Below are positions 10,077 to 21,088 of a stretch of DNA of 31,947 nt, in pieces (within the stretch, counting starts at the first letter, position 1; every line of letters begins with the position of its first letter). The notes under the pieces are model-generated. The model was not told the DNA's origin, searched no databases, and saw only the letters and a list, made by a program, of their open reading frames with translations. Source of the stretch: Seison nebaliae (lineage: Eukaryota > Rotifera > Pararotatoria > Seisonacea > Seisonidae); the NCBI GenBank assembly GCA_023231475.1, contig JALJEE010000061.1, forward strand, positions 1 to 31,947. Direction: 5' to 3'. A program made the position numbers and the translations under genes.

Positions 10077-11291
10077 TTAGAATGGAACATCAGATTTCGA
10101 TGCATATTTCTCTGGAAGAACTGTCTTGTATATCTTTCGAATGGCTTTCACAATCAATTTGATCGTTCCTTCAGCTGAACCCGTCACATCACTCACTTCT
10201 TTCACCGTTCGAGACATGGTATTGCCAGCTAATTGTGTAGCGATATAAACACAAGCACTCGTCACAGAAATGGGATTTCTTCCAGCTAACGCTCCAATTT
10301 TCGTTACTTTTCCTTCAATATGAAGTGCCAATTCTTGTACTTCATTCGACACTTCTAAACGATCAGAAAATCGTTCGATAAAATTCTTTGCACAAGAACT
10401 TTTTGTGGACAATTCTTTACTGGATGTCTCGCCACCTTCATTCTGTAATAATTTCGTTATTTCACTATATGCTCGTGTTATATCTTTCTTCTGTACACCG
10501 GAAACGGCAGCGAATTCTTTGAAACTTCGAGGATTGTTCTCCAATTTCAATACGACAGCTAAACATCCACAACTTACTGCTTGATGTGGTTTCCCTTTAA
10601 TTGTTTTTTTTTGAAAAACTTTTGCATATAATTTCTCAGCTTCAATCTAAATAATATTTGAAATTTTCGTTGTTAATATAAATTTATTCTATAATATAAT
10701 ATAATTAATATAATACTAAACTGCTATCATCTTTTTCACTCGTAACTTCTCAGCATAATCATTAATGAGACGTGTAGCTTGAGTTATAGATCGTTGTTTC
10801 GATGTCATCGTATTGTGAGTTCGATATTTTAATTGTCCATTATCATTATAAGCATGACGACCACCCGCCGTTGATATTCGTGTACTCAAATCGGTCACTC
10901 CCGTGATGGAATTCTAGAAGAATAATAGAAGAATAGGAAATAGAAATAGAATTGAATGAAACTTCTGCAGCTCCCACACGACTCATATCTTTCGCGTCTT
11001 TATCATTACTAAAAGTGCGCCATTCCGATCCAACATCTACAACTCTGAGGGAAATAAAATTAATTAATGATAATGAAATGTATATGGGAATTGTAACCGA
11101 TCACCAACAACCAATCCACAATCGCAGCAAATAAGATCACCCGCCCGATGATCTTCCACTAATCGGGCATCGGGGTGATCTTTGCAACGAATTTCGGCGT
11201 TGTGAGTGTAGCTAATAATGACAAGGAAATTGTTGACATTTCATTTTAATTTGATTCAGTTGAAAGAAACAAATTAAGCAGCTAACACCAT
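10077..11291 (-). CDS. GTF2B: General transcription factor IIB (TFIIB)
   Basis: Five exons (11291-11287, 11211-11098, 11044-10963, 10913-10722, 10646-10077) join into 320 residues, against about 316 in other animals. The Zn ribbon is C11-x2-H14-x15-C30-x2-C33 (CKDH...ICCDC), followed by GLVVGDR and [13 protein letters not shown], the B-reader/linker landmarks. Two cyclin-type repeats follow: one with [17 protein letters not shown] and [15 protein letters not shown], the second with [17 protein letters not shown] and [20 protein letters not shown] bridges TBP-bound promoter DNA and RNA polymerase II. The first repeat is diverged relative to textbook TFIIB (for example [10 protein letters not shown] instead of an ACLYIA-type helix). 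Introns are 75, 53, 49 and 75 nt, all starting GTT. The first exon is only five bases (ATG GT), inferred from frame, and is the least certain part. Confidence 0.92.
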
Positions 11292-11799
11292 TGGTGAGTA
11301 ATCTTTGGATGAAACGAGTGACGAAGGAATATAAAAACGAATCTTGTAACTGAAGAAAAATTGGTTTGACAAAATTCGAAATGAATATCAAACTACTAAC
11401 AAGAAAAATTTCCCTATATCGTTTTTATATTGTTTTCTTTTTCCCTTAACCAGTACTCATTATAATTTATGTCCTATTTCTCCAACGAATTCCAATATAT
11501 TCCGGATAATGTTAATTCAAATGTTTAGCTTATAAAATCTTCCCTTTTTCCTCAATAATCATTGAATTAGTTTATTATTTTCATATTATATAATTTGCTT
11601 AAGTTAATTTTTTAAATTCTCTTTTCTTTTTTAATATTCAAATTTTATATTTTTCCTTACTACTTTACCAAAATGAAATTACCTTGTCTCTATTAACGGA
11701 ATTCGAACATTTAGGGTAAAAGGATAAATTTTAACCATATTTTCAAACTAAATAATAAAATCGAATTTAATAATAAAATTAAAATGATAATGTAAAAAT

Positions 11800-11982
11800 T
11801 TATAGTTTATTGAAATATTGTTCGAGTTCGGATGAAAGTTTAATGAAAACAGCACCAACTGTCATTGGTAAATTTGTAGTAATGAAGTTCGATAATGAAG
11901 AAACTAATGAGATTCCAATGATTACATTAGTCAAAATTATGCAAACAGAATATTCATGTACATAATAATATGTGGAGTTGAG
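11800..11982 (-). CDS. Orphan terminal exon of a small membrane protein (5' end not found)
   Basis: A minus-strand frame preceded by an acceptor-like ATCTAAG opens at 11982 and encodes 60 residues to TAA at 11802-11800. It contains one hydrophobic stretch (CIILTNVIIGISLVSSL) and a charged amphipathic end (KLSSELEQYFNKL). The composition differs from the surrounding AT-rich junk and has the look of a small single-span protein. No in-frame ATG and no clean upstream donor were found, although a signal-like frame starts at an ATG at 12156. It could be a real short gene squeezed between TFIIB and SRP54, or a chance frame. Confidence 0.3.
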   Translation of the reverse strand, partial: LNSTYYYVHEYSVCIILTNVIIGISLVSSLSNFITTNLPMTVGAVFIKLSSELEQYFNKL

Positions 11983-12200
11983 CTTAGATTAAAAATGAAG
12001 AATGATTACCTGTGAAATGAGTTTAGAGTAGAAGTATATTGAATTAGAATAAAATAAAATAAATTAAAATAATTAAAATCGGTATATGAAATTATTAGAA
12101 ATAAAGGAGGAAATAAATAAAAAAATTAATTTAATTTTTACACGTTTGATGTTCATTATTCTTTGACAATTTCTTTTATATTCCAAATTCTTCGTAATAG

Positions 12201-14097
<1,897 letters not shown>

Positions 14098-14252
14098 CCA
14101 TTTTCATTTCCATTCTCATTCTCATTTCCCAATTCTTCTAATGTTTTATTTAAATCTTTTAACAACAAAAAATTGAATTCGAAAATCGACATATAAATAA
14201 TATAACAAGAAAATTTAACGAATTCTTACACAAATTTTTATCATTTCCCAAT

Positions 14253-15338
14253 TTATTTGAGAGAACATTTCAATAATTCATGTCGAACTGATCCAATGAA
14301 CATCGTCTCACCATCGATCAATCCACAACTGATGGCTGATAGACGTTCGCCATTAGTGATGAATAAATCTTTCGATGATGTTACTTCTCCTTGATTGTTC
14401 ACTGATAATTCAACGAGTATTCCTGGAGTGACTTTAACATTTTTGGTGAGTTCATAATGAAGGAAACGGATGACTGAAGTATGAAGTCCCAAAAGAACTG
14501 ATTGTTTATAAATATTTATATTATCGATTATTCCATCGACTGTCGTTGATGATAATAATTTGTCATCTTTCAAATTATAAACATTCATTTTATTGCCAAT
14601 TGCGAGAAATAAGAGATTTCTTTTCCTGTCAATTTGAATTCCGTTGGGAGATGGTAAATCAGAAAGAAATGTTTCCACTTCTTTATTTCCATATAATTTG
14701 ATTTTGTACACTTTTGAAATGGATTGTCCTCGAATTGTTTCGATTAACATATCTGGTTGTTTTCGACTTGTTAACATTTCCGTTACTAAAATTTCATTTT
14801 CATTTAAGAAAACTAAATCATTGAGAATTCCTTTACCGATCATAGGAATATTTTTTATTTTGGAGAGACATGTCTTCGATTTGTCATATTGGAAAATTGT
14901 TATCGCTTCATTAAGAAGTTGATGATTGACCACACCAATAATTATCTTCCCTTCACTCGAATGATAAAGAGAGAGACCGTGAGGATTTAAATCATCAAAT
15001 GATTTCCCATTTTCACAATCTCCTAATTCTTCTGCTTCTGATGACCATTCACCTTTCTCCGTTTTCTTTATATGAAATATTTTCCCATCATTCAATGAGA
15101 AATCCATTGCCATAAATATTTTTATATTTAATCCATTCGTAATGAATATTTCATCATCAATCATCTCAACATCTTCCGATCCATTTCGAATGATTGCTTT
15201 ACTTCCATCCAAATACTTCCCCTCAACCTGACCACAATTTTCTCCATATTTTTCCTCTAATTTTTGAAATAATATTTGGGAATCGATCAACAAATAACAC
15301 AATATCGGTAGAGAAAGATAAAATAAATTCTTGAACAT
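14253..15338 (-). CDS. Paraoxonase/arylesterase-family protein
   Basis: A single exon of 361 residues; human PONs have 354-355. An uncleaved hydrophobic N terminus (NLFYLSLPILCYLLI) anchors it like PON signal anchors. The six-bladed propeller calcium and catalytic residues are all present: E55 in GSEDVEM, the His pair H120 (LNPHGLS) and H139 (VVNH), N173-D174 (LNDLVF), N232 (SPNGIQI) and D272-N273 (IDNINI), matching PON1 E53, H115, H134, N168-D169, N224 and D269-N270. The structural disulphide pair is also kept (C35 near the start, C358 in LLKCSLK). Members hydrolyse lactones and aryl esters, or, as with MEC-6/POML in nematodes, act as chaperones of channel proteins. With the full residue set here, enzyme activity is plausible. 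The stop faces SRP54 tail to tail. Confidence 0.9.
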   Translation of the reverse strand: MFKNLFYLSLPILCYLLIDSQILFQKLEEKYGENCGQVEGKYLDGSKAIIRNGSEDVEMIDDEIFITNGLNIKIFMAMDFSLNDGKIFHIKKTEKGEWSSEAEELGDCENGKSFDDLNPHGLSLYHSSEGKIIIGVVNHQLLNEAITIFQYDKSKTCLSKIKNIPMIGKGILNDLVFLNENEILVTEMLTSRKQPDMLIETIRGQSISKVYKIKLYGNKEVETFLSDLPSPNGIQIDRKRNLLFLAIGNKMNVYNLKDDKLLSSTTVDGIIDNINIYKQSVLLGLHTSVIRFLHYELTKNVKVTPGILVELSVNNQGEVTSSKDLFITNGERLSAISCGLIDGETMFIGSVRHELLKCSLK

Positions 15339-15883
15339 TTTGAAGACAATTTAATTTGAATTTTCTTATCCAGCAATTTACTAACTTTATTTTAATAACA
15401 AATTTATGTAGTATGAAACTTGTAAACAATTTGACCTTTCTAACTGATCGGATCAGGAGATCATTATTCCTCCATTTTGTTACGTCACTTAGTTTTCCAT
15501 TAAATTCCTCCATTCCAAAGATAAACATTGTTGGATAACATTTTTATATTTACAGCTTTCTTCTCCCTTATCAATTATTTCTTATCTCTCATCTATCACA
15601 AGCATCTAGATAGTAATTAATCACCATATTAATTTCCATATTATTCATTCACTTTATCGAAAAGAAATATAAAATGAATATTTTATTAAATTTTAAAAAA
15701 AATTTAATTATTCAATGATTCGAATACAATATTCGAATTCTGGTAATAATTAAATAAAAAAATTCTAATTTATCAATAAATTTCATTATTTAAATATATT
15801 GAACGAGAAAATTTTAGGAGAGAGAAAAAGAAGAAGTGAAATTTTGAAATTAGTTTATACTTTATGTACAGAAGAACATCGTC
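15339..15883. other. Intergenic between paraoxonase and tRNA-Arg
   Basis: AT-rich; no gene, repeat or splice-linked exon recognised. It must contain the paraoxonase promoter. Confidence 0.45.
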
Positions 15884-15956
15884 GGCCGCGTGGCGCAATG
15901 GATAACGCGCCTGCCTACGGAGCAGGAGATTCCAGGTTCGAGTCCTGGCGTGGTCG
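15884..15956 (+). tRNA. trnR-ACG: tRNA-Arg, anticodon ACG
   Basis: A 73-nt cloverleaf. The acceptor stem pairs GGCCGCG with CGTGGTC (two G-T pairs), with discriminator G at 15956. The D arm contains TGGCGCAATGG, which is also the A box. The anticodon stem is CCTGC/GCAGG with loop CTACGGA, giving anticodon ACG at 15917-15919 (A34 is normally edited to inosine, reading CGU/CGC/CGA). The T arm has GGTTCGAGTCC, the B box. It has no intron and no encoded CCA, as expected for a eukaryotic nuclear gene. A T run (15963-15967) just after the gene would end RNA polymerase III transcription. Confidence 0.97.
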
Positions 15957-15962
15957 AAAAAA

Positions 15963-15967
15963 TTTTT
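15963..15967 (+). terminator. RNA polymerase III T-run terminator of tRNA-Arg
   Basis: TTTTT starts seven bases after the tRNA 3' end, with a second T run shortly after. Confidence 0.7.
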
Positions 15968-16155
15968 CAAATTTTTTATTTTTTAATATTGTTTAACTAT
16001 TCTATATATTTAATTATAAATATATTTAATATACAAAAATAGTTATCGAATAGAGAATTGAAGATTTAAAGATTTTTAAATTATGATTTATTATGGAAGA
16101 TGTATCTAAATGTGTGATAGAAATTTTTTAAGCTCTGAAGAAAATTTCTTGGAGA

Positions 16156-16441
16156 TTATTTAAAATAAATTTCTTCCGTTATATTCAATCGTTTAATTTT
16201 AGCCATTCGACGTCCCATTGCATTGCCAACCCCTTGAAATCCATGATGCCCGTTACCGGTGAAATGACCTAAAATATGCCCAATTTGGAAGACATACTCA
16301 TGAACCGATGATGTGATAACTATGGAAATAATGAGAAAATGATTTCGGAACGTGAATAAGAAAGAATTAACTAATTGTAAGGGAAATGGCAATGAAGAGG
16401 AAGAGTAATATGGGTAAGGCACATTGGCACAAGTTGAACAT
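16156..16441 (-). CDS. Small secreted peptide precursor, possible amidated neuropeptide or antimicrobial peptide
   Basis: Two exons (16441-16372 and 16319-16156) separated by a 52-nt intron starting GTTAAT give 77 residues. Exon 1 reads MFNLCQCALPILLFLFIAIS, a clear signal peptide. Exon 2 gives a mature region rich in Gly and His (IGHILGHFTGNGHHGFQGVG), then NAM-GRR and KIKR. A Gly followed by Arg-Arg is the classic processing signal for an amidated peptide C terminus, and KIKR could be a second basic cleavage site. No cysteine is in the mature part. The unspliced frame (which starts at an ATG at 16458) reads through the intron and loses the signal peptide, so I prefer the spliced form. No known neuropeptide family is recognised; a Gly/His-rich antimicrobial peptide is the alternative. 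Confidence 0.5.
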
Positions 16442-16714
16442 GATTGAGTTGAGTTCAATCGAATTAGTTGATGAAGAATGAGAGAAGTTTTTTTTATTTT
16501 ATTGCCAATTCAATATTGAACTAATAATCTTTTGATGAATCATTCTTCTTCCATTAAAATCAAATCATAATCTAGTCAGTCTAGTCGAGTTGTTGATTAA
16601 TACGATTTGTTGAAAAAGAAGTTTAAATTCCAAAAAGAGAAAATTTAATTTCCTTCAATTAACATCGGTTAAGATATGTAATATTTTACCTTACAATCTG
16701 GTATTGGTGAAGAA

Positions 16715-16897
16715 TTATTCTCTAAATTTAGAAACGACCGAATTATCTTCATCAAGCCACTCATGAGGTATTGCCGTCATCACTTCCATTTTGAGTCGTT
16801 CCCGAAGAATTACTCTTTTCTCTAATAAATTTGTAAAAGAAGGTGACGCCAATTTAAGAATTTTCCTAATTAATTGAACAATATCATTAGAATTCAT
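16715..16897 (-). CDS. Small ORF, second of a tandem pair with the gene upstream
   Basis: A 60-residue frame from the ATG at 16897, beginning six bases after the stop (TAA at 16906-16904) of the upstream ORF and in the same reading frame. The protein is mostly charged helix (ND, RK, LEKR, RERLK) with MTAIPHEWLDEDN near the end; no signal peptide or span is seen. The very short spacer leaves no room for a promoter, so the two ORFs are probably on one mRNA, as in dicistronic animal transcripts coding for small mitochondrial or membrane proteins. Alternatives are stop-codon readthrough making one 139-residue protein, or a non-coding 3' UTR. No family is recognised. Confidence 0.45.
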   Translation of the reverse strand: MNSNDIVQLIRKILKLASPSFTNLLEKRVILRERLKMEVMTAIPHEWLDEDNSVVSKFRE

Positions 16898-16903
16898 TCC
16901 CAC

Positions 16904-17211
16904 TTAATAGTTTAACTTATCGATAACATCGTAATTCTGAATGGTTTGACGGTTCTCATTAAAATAGGCGTAAATGTAATTATAGAGGGAACCTACGATA
17001 TCAGAAGAAATTTATTTATGATTAATTGAAAGAAGATAATAATTCAAAAAGTTTTACAAAACTTACCAATTGCGAAAACTATAGTGCTAATGAGCATCCA
17101 AAATATGAAGGTGACAAAACAACCCCAAAATGCTTTCAAGGCCTGATGATCATCTATTCTCTTTGGGTCGAACCATCGATATAACAAATTCGCTTTATTA
17201 GTATTTGTCAT
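16904..17211 (-). CDS. Small single-span membrane protein, function unknown
   Basis: Two exons (17211-17067, 16992-16904) with a 74-nt intron give 77 residues. A soluble N part with LYRWFDPKRIDDHQ precedes one membrane span (about residues 29-50, AFWGCFVTFIFWMLISTIVF) and a Tyr/Asn-rich tail ending DKLNY. The orientation and small size resemble short inner-membrane or ER proteins, but no family is recognised. Its intron is one of only two here that do not start GTT (GTAAGT). The ATG lies 176 bases from the VMA21 ATG, so the two share a compact divergent promoter. The stop is followed six bases later by the next ORF in the same frame. Confidence 0.6.
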
Positions 17212-17387
17212 TTTCCAAGGAATTCTTTTTAACTACTAATAAATGACAATCACTTGGTAAGTTTCGTACTGAAGTGATAAAGATCTGAACAAGTCGATGA
17301 TGAAGCTGGAATGAAATAATTTAATTTTTACTAATCGATCAATCTGTGTATTCTATGCCAATTTTTATTATTTGAATATTAAGCGAG
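17212..17387. promoter_or_regulatory. Bidirectional promoter between VMA21 and the small membrane protein
   Basis: The 176 bases between the two start codons must supply both promoters and 5' UTRs. No specific motif is claimed. Confidence 0.4.
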
Positions 17388-17690
17388 ATGTTTCAAACGG
17401 AAAATCGGAATACAATGCTCGAAATGAAGAAAGATAATGGTAATTTGAATTGGATCAATTCAAATGCGATTAATAAAGTCGTCGTTTTCTCTATCGTTAT
17501 CATCATCGTTCCTTTGGCAACGTATTTCATTACCAAAGCTATTGTGTTCGAAGGATATTTCCTCATGTCTTCCAAACAAAGTTACATTTATTCCGCTATC
17601 AGTGCAATTTTCGTGGTACACATTCTCCTGGGAATTTTCATATTCGCCGCCTACAACGAAGAGCCGCAAGAACAATTGAAATTGGATTAA
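17388..17690 (+). CDS. VMA21: VMA21, V-ATPase assembly factor
   Basis: A single exon of 100 residues; human VMA21 has 101. After a polar N terminus come two spans: FSIVIIIVPLATYFITKAIV (about 34-53) and YSAISAIFVVHILLGIFIFAAY (about 64-85), separated by a short loop. The pattern 'FS..II.P...YF..K' followed by 'YSAI.AI..VH..L..FI..A' is the VMA21 domain. VMA21 is an ER chaperone for assembly of the membrane (V0) sector of the proton pump. It lacks an obvious C-terminal dilysine, ending EQLKLD. An AATAAA polyadenylation signal lies at 17856-17861. Confidence 0.93.
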   Translation: MFQTENRNTMLEMKKDNGNLNWINSNAINKVVVFSIVIIIVPLATYFITKAIVFEGYFLMSSKQSYIYSAISAIFVVHILLGIFIFAAYNEEPQEQLKLD

Positions 17691-17855
17691 CTATTGCTGT
17701 ATTACTTTTCTTATTATCGATTTGTAAAGAAGAATAATTTTTTTCTGAACTTTAAATTTTTTAACTAGAACTAAAATTGGAGAATTTGAAGTTAATTAAT
17801 TCAATTCAATTGAACGAATGATTTTTATTAAATGAAATGAAATTTTTTTGTGATA

Positions 17856-17861
17856 AATAAA
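17856..17861 (+). terminator. Probable polyadenylation signal for VMA21
   Basis: AATAAA about 165 bases after the VMA21 stop, inside an A/T-rich tail. Confidence 0.4.
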
Positions 17862-17916
17862 AATAAATTTTGATTTTTATTTAAATGTCTCGAACGACTC
17901 AATCTCCATTCAGATG

Positions 17917-18126
17917 TTATTTCGATGGTTCCAAATGGATTTGTTCTATTTGTTTCCTGTGAGTGACATTCGTTTCCTTCACATGAAATGGACTAAATTT
18001 CATCATCACATTCTTAGGGAGATCATATGGTAAATTCCAAATGATGAGAAAGAAAAGAATTTTGGTGAAAATATAAAAAAATAAAAATTTTCGATATCGT
18101 AGACAGAAAAGTTTAAGTTTTGACAT
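17917..18126 (-). CDS. Small single-span membrane protein, hypothetical
   Basis: A 69-residue uninterrupted frame from the ATG at 18126. A basic N terminus (KLKLFCLRYRK) precedes one span (FLFFYIFTKILFFLIIW, about residues 14-30), then an amphipathic polar tail (NVTHRKQIEQIHLEP). This layout is typical of small inner-membrane or ER proteins, inserted with the basic end on the cytosolic or matrix side. The family is not recognised. It is tail to tail with VMA21. Chance is possible because the span is made of A/T-rich codons, but the tail has balanced composition. Confidence 0.45.
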   Translation of the reverse strand: MSKLKLFCLRYRKFLFFYIFTKILFFLIIWNLPYDLPKNVMMKFSPFHVKETNVTHRKQIEQIHLEPSK

Positions 18127-18929
18127 TGTGCTTTTTCTCTCTCTCTCTTGTCCGAATTGGTGGATGAATGTTAAATTTTTTGTTTAATCGAATGAAATCA
18201 TTTCAAGAGAGATTTCACCAAATTCAGAAAACACATCATTTAAATAATAATTATTGTTTCTGCTTCATACCTGTCTATTTGTTGGATGAAACACATCATC
18301 ATCGTGTCAATCAATTCTTCCCTGACCTTTAAATTTAAAAAAGTTCATATTCTACTAACTGACTTCAAAATTAAAATCAAGTTATTTTTTCTCATGTTGT
18401 CATAACGATTATCATCTTCTCTAAATTATTTTAACGTTATAACTTTATAATTATTATAATGTTCAGTCGTTGATAGACACCACGATACTTAGTTTGTGTT
18501 ATAATCCTATAATCAATATCAATGACATATCAGATTCTTCACTCAAATGTTTGAAATTTTCACTTCTGAAAATAAAGAAATGAAAAAAAATATAAAGCTC
18601 GAATATGTTTTTCCTATAAAATAAGTAGTTTTTAACCCAAAAAATAGTTAGAGTATAAGAAAATTTAATTTTAAATCAATAAAGATAAGTAATGGTAATG
18701 AAGATATCATATAATGGTTAGCGATTAAATCGTTTGTTATGAAACGACTATCAAAGTAAGTTGACATGTTGTAACTGAATCGTTGACCTTTAAATTTGAA
18801 AAAAACTTTTCACCTATTTCCCAGTTAGAGAATGATATAACTTGAAATTCAATTTTGTTGTTGCTGTGCCAATTGTTTGGTATCTTTAATTTCAACTTAA
18901 AATTTCGATGGAGTCGTCGGAGAAATATC
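18127..18929. other. Intergenic, no gene seen
   Basis: AT-rich spacer between divergently transcribed neighbours. No repeat or splice-linked exon was recognised. A 25-codon frame from 18909 overlaps the next gene's start and may act as a short upstream ORF. Confidence 0.4.
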
Positions 18930-19686
18930 ATGAATATGTTAAGAAAGTTTGCAGAAAGATTTCGAAAAGTGCTGAAAAAAAATAGTTATCCATTTTTGAA
19001 AGTTCGAGAAATGTATCGTAATTTTCTAATTCAACAGTATAAATGTAATAACGGTAAATAACGAAACTAAAACAAAAGAAGTGTTGATCTTATTTTCCTT
19101 TCCCATTAATTTAATGATCTATCTTTAGCTCAGTTCTCGCTCATACTAAATCGTATTATGATAAGGGTAGAAAAGAGATTGACATAAAATGGCCTTTAGT
19201 TTCCGAATTTACAATAGAATTGGGTGAAGAAAAACTGAGAGAAATGATTGATACAGTTCATTTTGTAGAGACAAGAGATGAAATTGAGTCATTTTATTAT
19301 TATTCGAATCCAAAAATTTTAGTGTTGGAATTATCCTGCGTATTGGTTATATCAATTATCGTATTTGGAGAGTGGTGAAAATCGGTTTGAGAACTTACAC
19401 TTTTATTCTGTAAAATGGAGCATTCCAACACGACGTCAACCAGTTCCAAGATTTACCGTATTACAAACGTTCACATATAAATTATCAAAGAAGAGAATCG
19501 TTGACAATTTTTCTAAAATAATTTTTTTTATTTTTCTTGTTTCTAAAAATTTAGAATATTCCCGTTCAAGTGATTTACAATATTGAATCTCAAAAACAAA
19601 CGTTCAATCCGGAAAGTATTATTTTCAATTCAGTTTGGTTACATCGCGTTATTGACATGAAGAACGAAATCAACAAGAAATTATAA
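18930..19686 (+). CDS. Four-exon protein of 180 residues, possibly DUF2358/C6orf136-like
   Basis: Exons 18930-19036, 19129-19255, 19323-19499 and 19555-19686 join in frame. The introns are 92, 67 and 55 nt, the first starting GTATAA and the other two GTT. The protein begins with a basic helix (MLRKFAERFRKVLKK), then YYDKGRKEIDIKWP, WNYPAYWLYQLSYLE, FENLHFYSVKWSIPTRRQPVPRF and ends in FNSVWLHRVIDMK. The 'WNY-A---L', 'V.W.I' and final 'LHRVID' placement loosely recalls the NTF2-like DUF2358 fold of C6orf136-type proteins; this is a weak resemblance, not a clear match. The basic N terminus could act as a mitochondrial presequence. The end of exon 2 is uncertain: a donor at 19265 also keeps the frame. 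Confidence 0.5.
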
Positions 19687-20064
19687 TTTTAAGAACTTTT
19701 TTTCATTTTAATAAAATTAAACTAACTACATATTCGATTGTATGACGGTTTATCCGAAGGAAATATTTTTTTATCGGTCTGAAGACTAACAAGTCTGTAA
19801 GTTTCACAAAATCTGAAAAAATTAAATTTCTTTCAGATAATCCGAAAAGATTATAATTATTAAAAAGTTAACATTTTTTCCGTTAATGAAAACCTTTCAT
19901 ATAATCCGAACGGAAATTGTGTTAAATCACATATGGATATGGATGTATATCCATACACAAGCTACAATTCTAACCGTCAACTAACTGTTTATTCAATAGA
20001 ATTGTAAACCTTAATCAGAATGAAACTTTCTTAGGAGTCTCATGTTTTTATACTGATGAAATAA
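19687..20064. other. Intergenic with dispersed AATCCGAA-like motifs and a small hairpin
   Basis: A-TCCGAA-like words recur near 19750, 19840 and 19905. TATGGATA (19932-19939) and TATCCATA (19948-19955) form an 8-bp inverted repeat with an 8-base loop. This may be the decayed 5' part of the adjacent MULE transposon. Confidence 0.4.
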
Positions 20065-20390
20065 GATTTCGAATTAGCAGCAATTAATGCTGCCAGAAAT
20101 ATATTTCCAAGTTCAACGATCCATTTATTAACATAAATGGATTCCAATTTTTCCATCTCATCAAAAATCTTAGGAAGAGATTAGGAAAAGAGCATCTTCT
20201 AGGTGATTTAAGAAATCAAGATTTGCTTGATGAAGGCACCCACTTAATTTCCCTTTCTTTTTTTCCGTCGGAAGATGTTAAAGGAATCTTCCGAAAAATA
20301 AAAGCTACATGCAGTGAGAAGCTACTGCCAGTTTATGATTATTTTGAGCGAACCTACATAGGAAGGGACGATAGAATGGGTCATCATTAA
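20065..20390 (+). pseudogene. Decayed MULE (Mutator-like) transposase fragment
   Basis: Frame 1 from 20065 encodes DFELAAINAARNIFPSS and stops at 20134-20136. Frame 3 then continues from about 20136: NGFQFFHLIKNLRKRLG, then LISLSFFPSEDVKGIF and YDYFERTYIGRDD, to TAA at 20388-20390. These match the C-terminal part of MULE-type transposases as found in animal genomes: 'D.E.A..NA....FP', 'G..FHF.Q...RK', 'alaFvP..dV...F' and 'YFE.TYIG'. The frameshift and premature end show that it is inactive. The upstream catalytic region is not readable here. Confidence 0.6.
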
Positions 20391-21088
20391 ATACAATTGC
20401 ATCTCTAATTGCCAGACATATGGTAAAATTAAGAAAATTCCTAACTTTCATCAAATTCATTACTTTAAATTTGAAGTATTAACTGCTAATCGTAATCATA
20501 AGCGATGGTAATGAAGGAAATGTAATAGTTAACGAGTCTTATCGTACTCTAGCGGAATTTTATAAATTATTTATATATAGGAATGACCTTTCCCCTATAC
20601 AATGTGTACATTATGGCACATATAAATTATATAAATTATTGTGGTTCAAATGGTTGGTCTACCAATTGGTTCGTCTACCAAATGGTTCGTCTACCAAACG
20701 GTTCGTTTACCATTTGGCCTTTTCCCTTATGAAACATAGTGCACCAACGAACTTTTATCTCAAACGAATAATATATTCCAATTAATAATTATTTGAACAC
20801 TGAAATAGAATGAAAAGTTTCGAATACGAAAAGAAAACTGTCATTCTCATCAACAACAAATTGAAAATGTTGACAAACCGACAATGTAAAAGGTCAATAA
20901 TAAGTTACATTTGAAAATTTATTTGACCTCCATATGGACGTCCTATCAAACGTCCATTTATCAGACCTCCAATGAAATGAATTTCATTTTGATTTATTGA
21001 ATGATATAAAAATTTTATTTATAATATTAAGCTCTAAAAAATTTTTCTGAGTCCTCACGTTTTATTCATAAGTAATTCACTTCAAATA
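20391..21088. other. Intergenic with a minisatellite
   Basis: AT-rich, with the 16-bp minisatellite at 20643-20715. No gene was recognised. It must contain the promoter of the striatin-like gene. Confidence 0.45.
20643..20715 (+). repeat. Minisatellite of a 16-bp unit, four copies plus a partial
   Basis: Units at 20652-20667, 20668-20683, 20684-20699 and 20700-20715 follow GGTTCGTCTACCAAAN, with two to four differences in the outer copies. A nine-base partial copy (GGTTCAAAT) precedes them at 20643-20651. Each unit contains a TGGT...ACCA inverted pair, so each could form a small stem. Confidence 0.85.

Noticed and set aside
15799-15996. Frames across the tRNA on both strands
   Set aside because: They are shadows of the tRNA-Arg sequence, which folds and matches fully.
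16156-16458. Unspliced 100-residue ORF with its own ATG
   Set aside because: It includes a GTT...TAG intron-like segment and lacks a signal peptide; the spliced form is more coherent, although not proven.
17393-17679. Antisense and alternate-frame ORFs over VMA21
   Set aside because: Overlap a clear VMA21 gene; no independent support.
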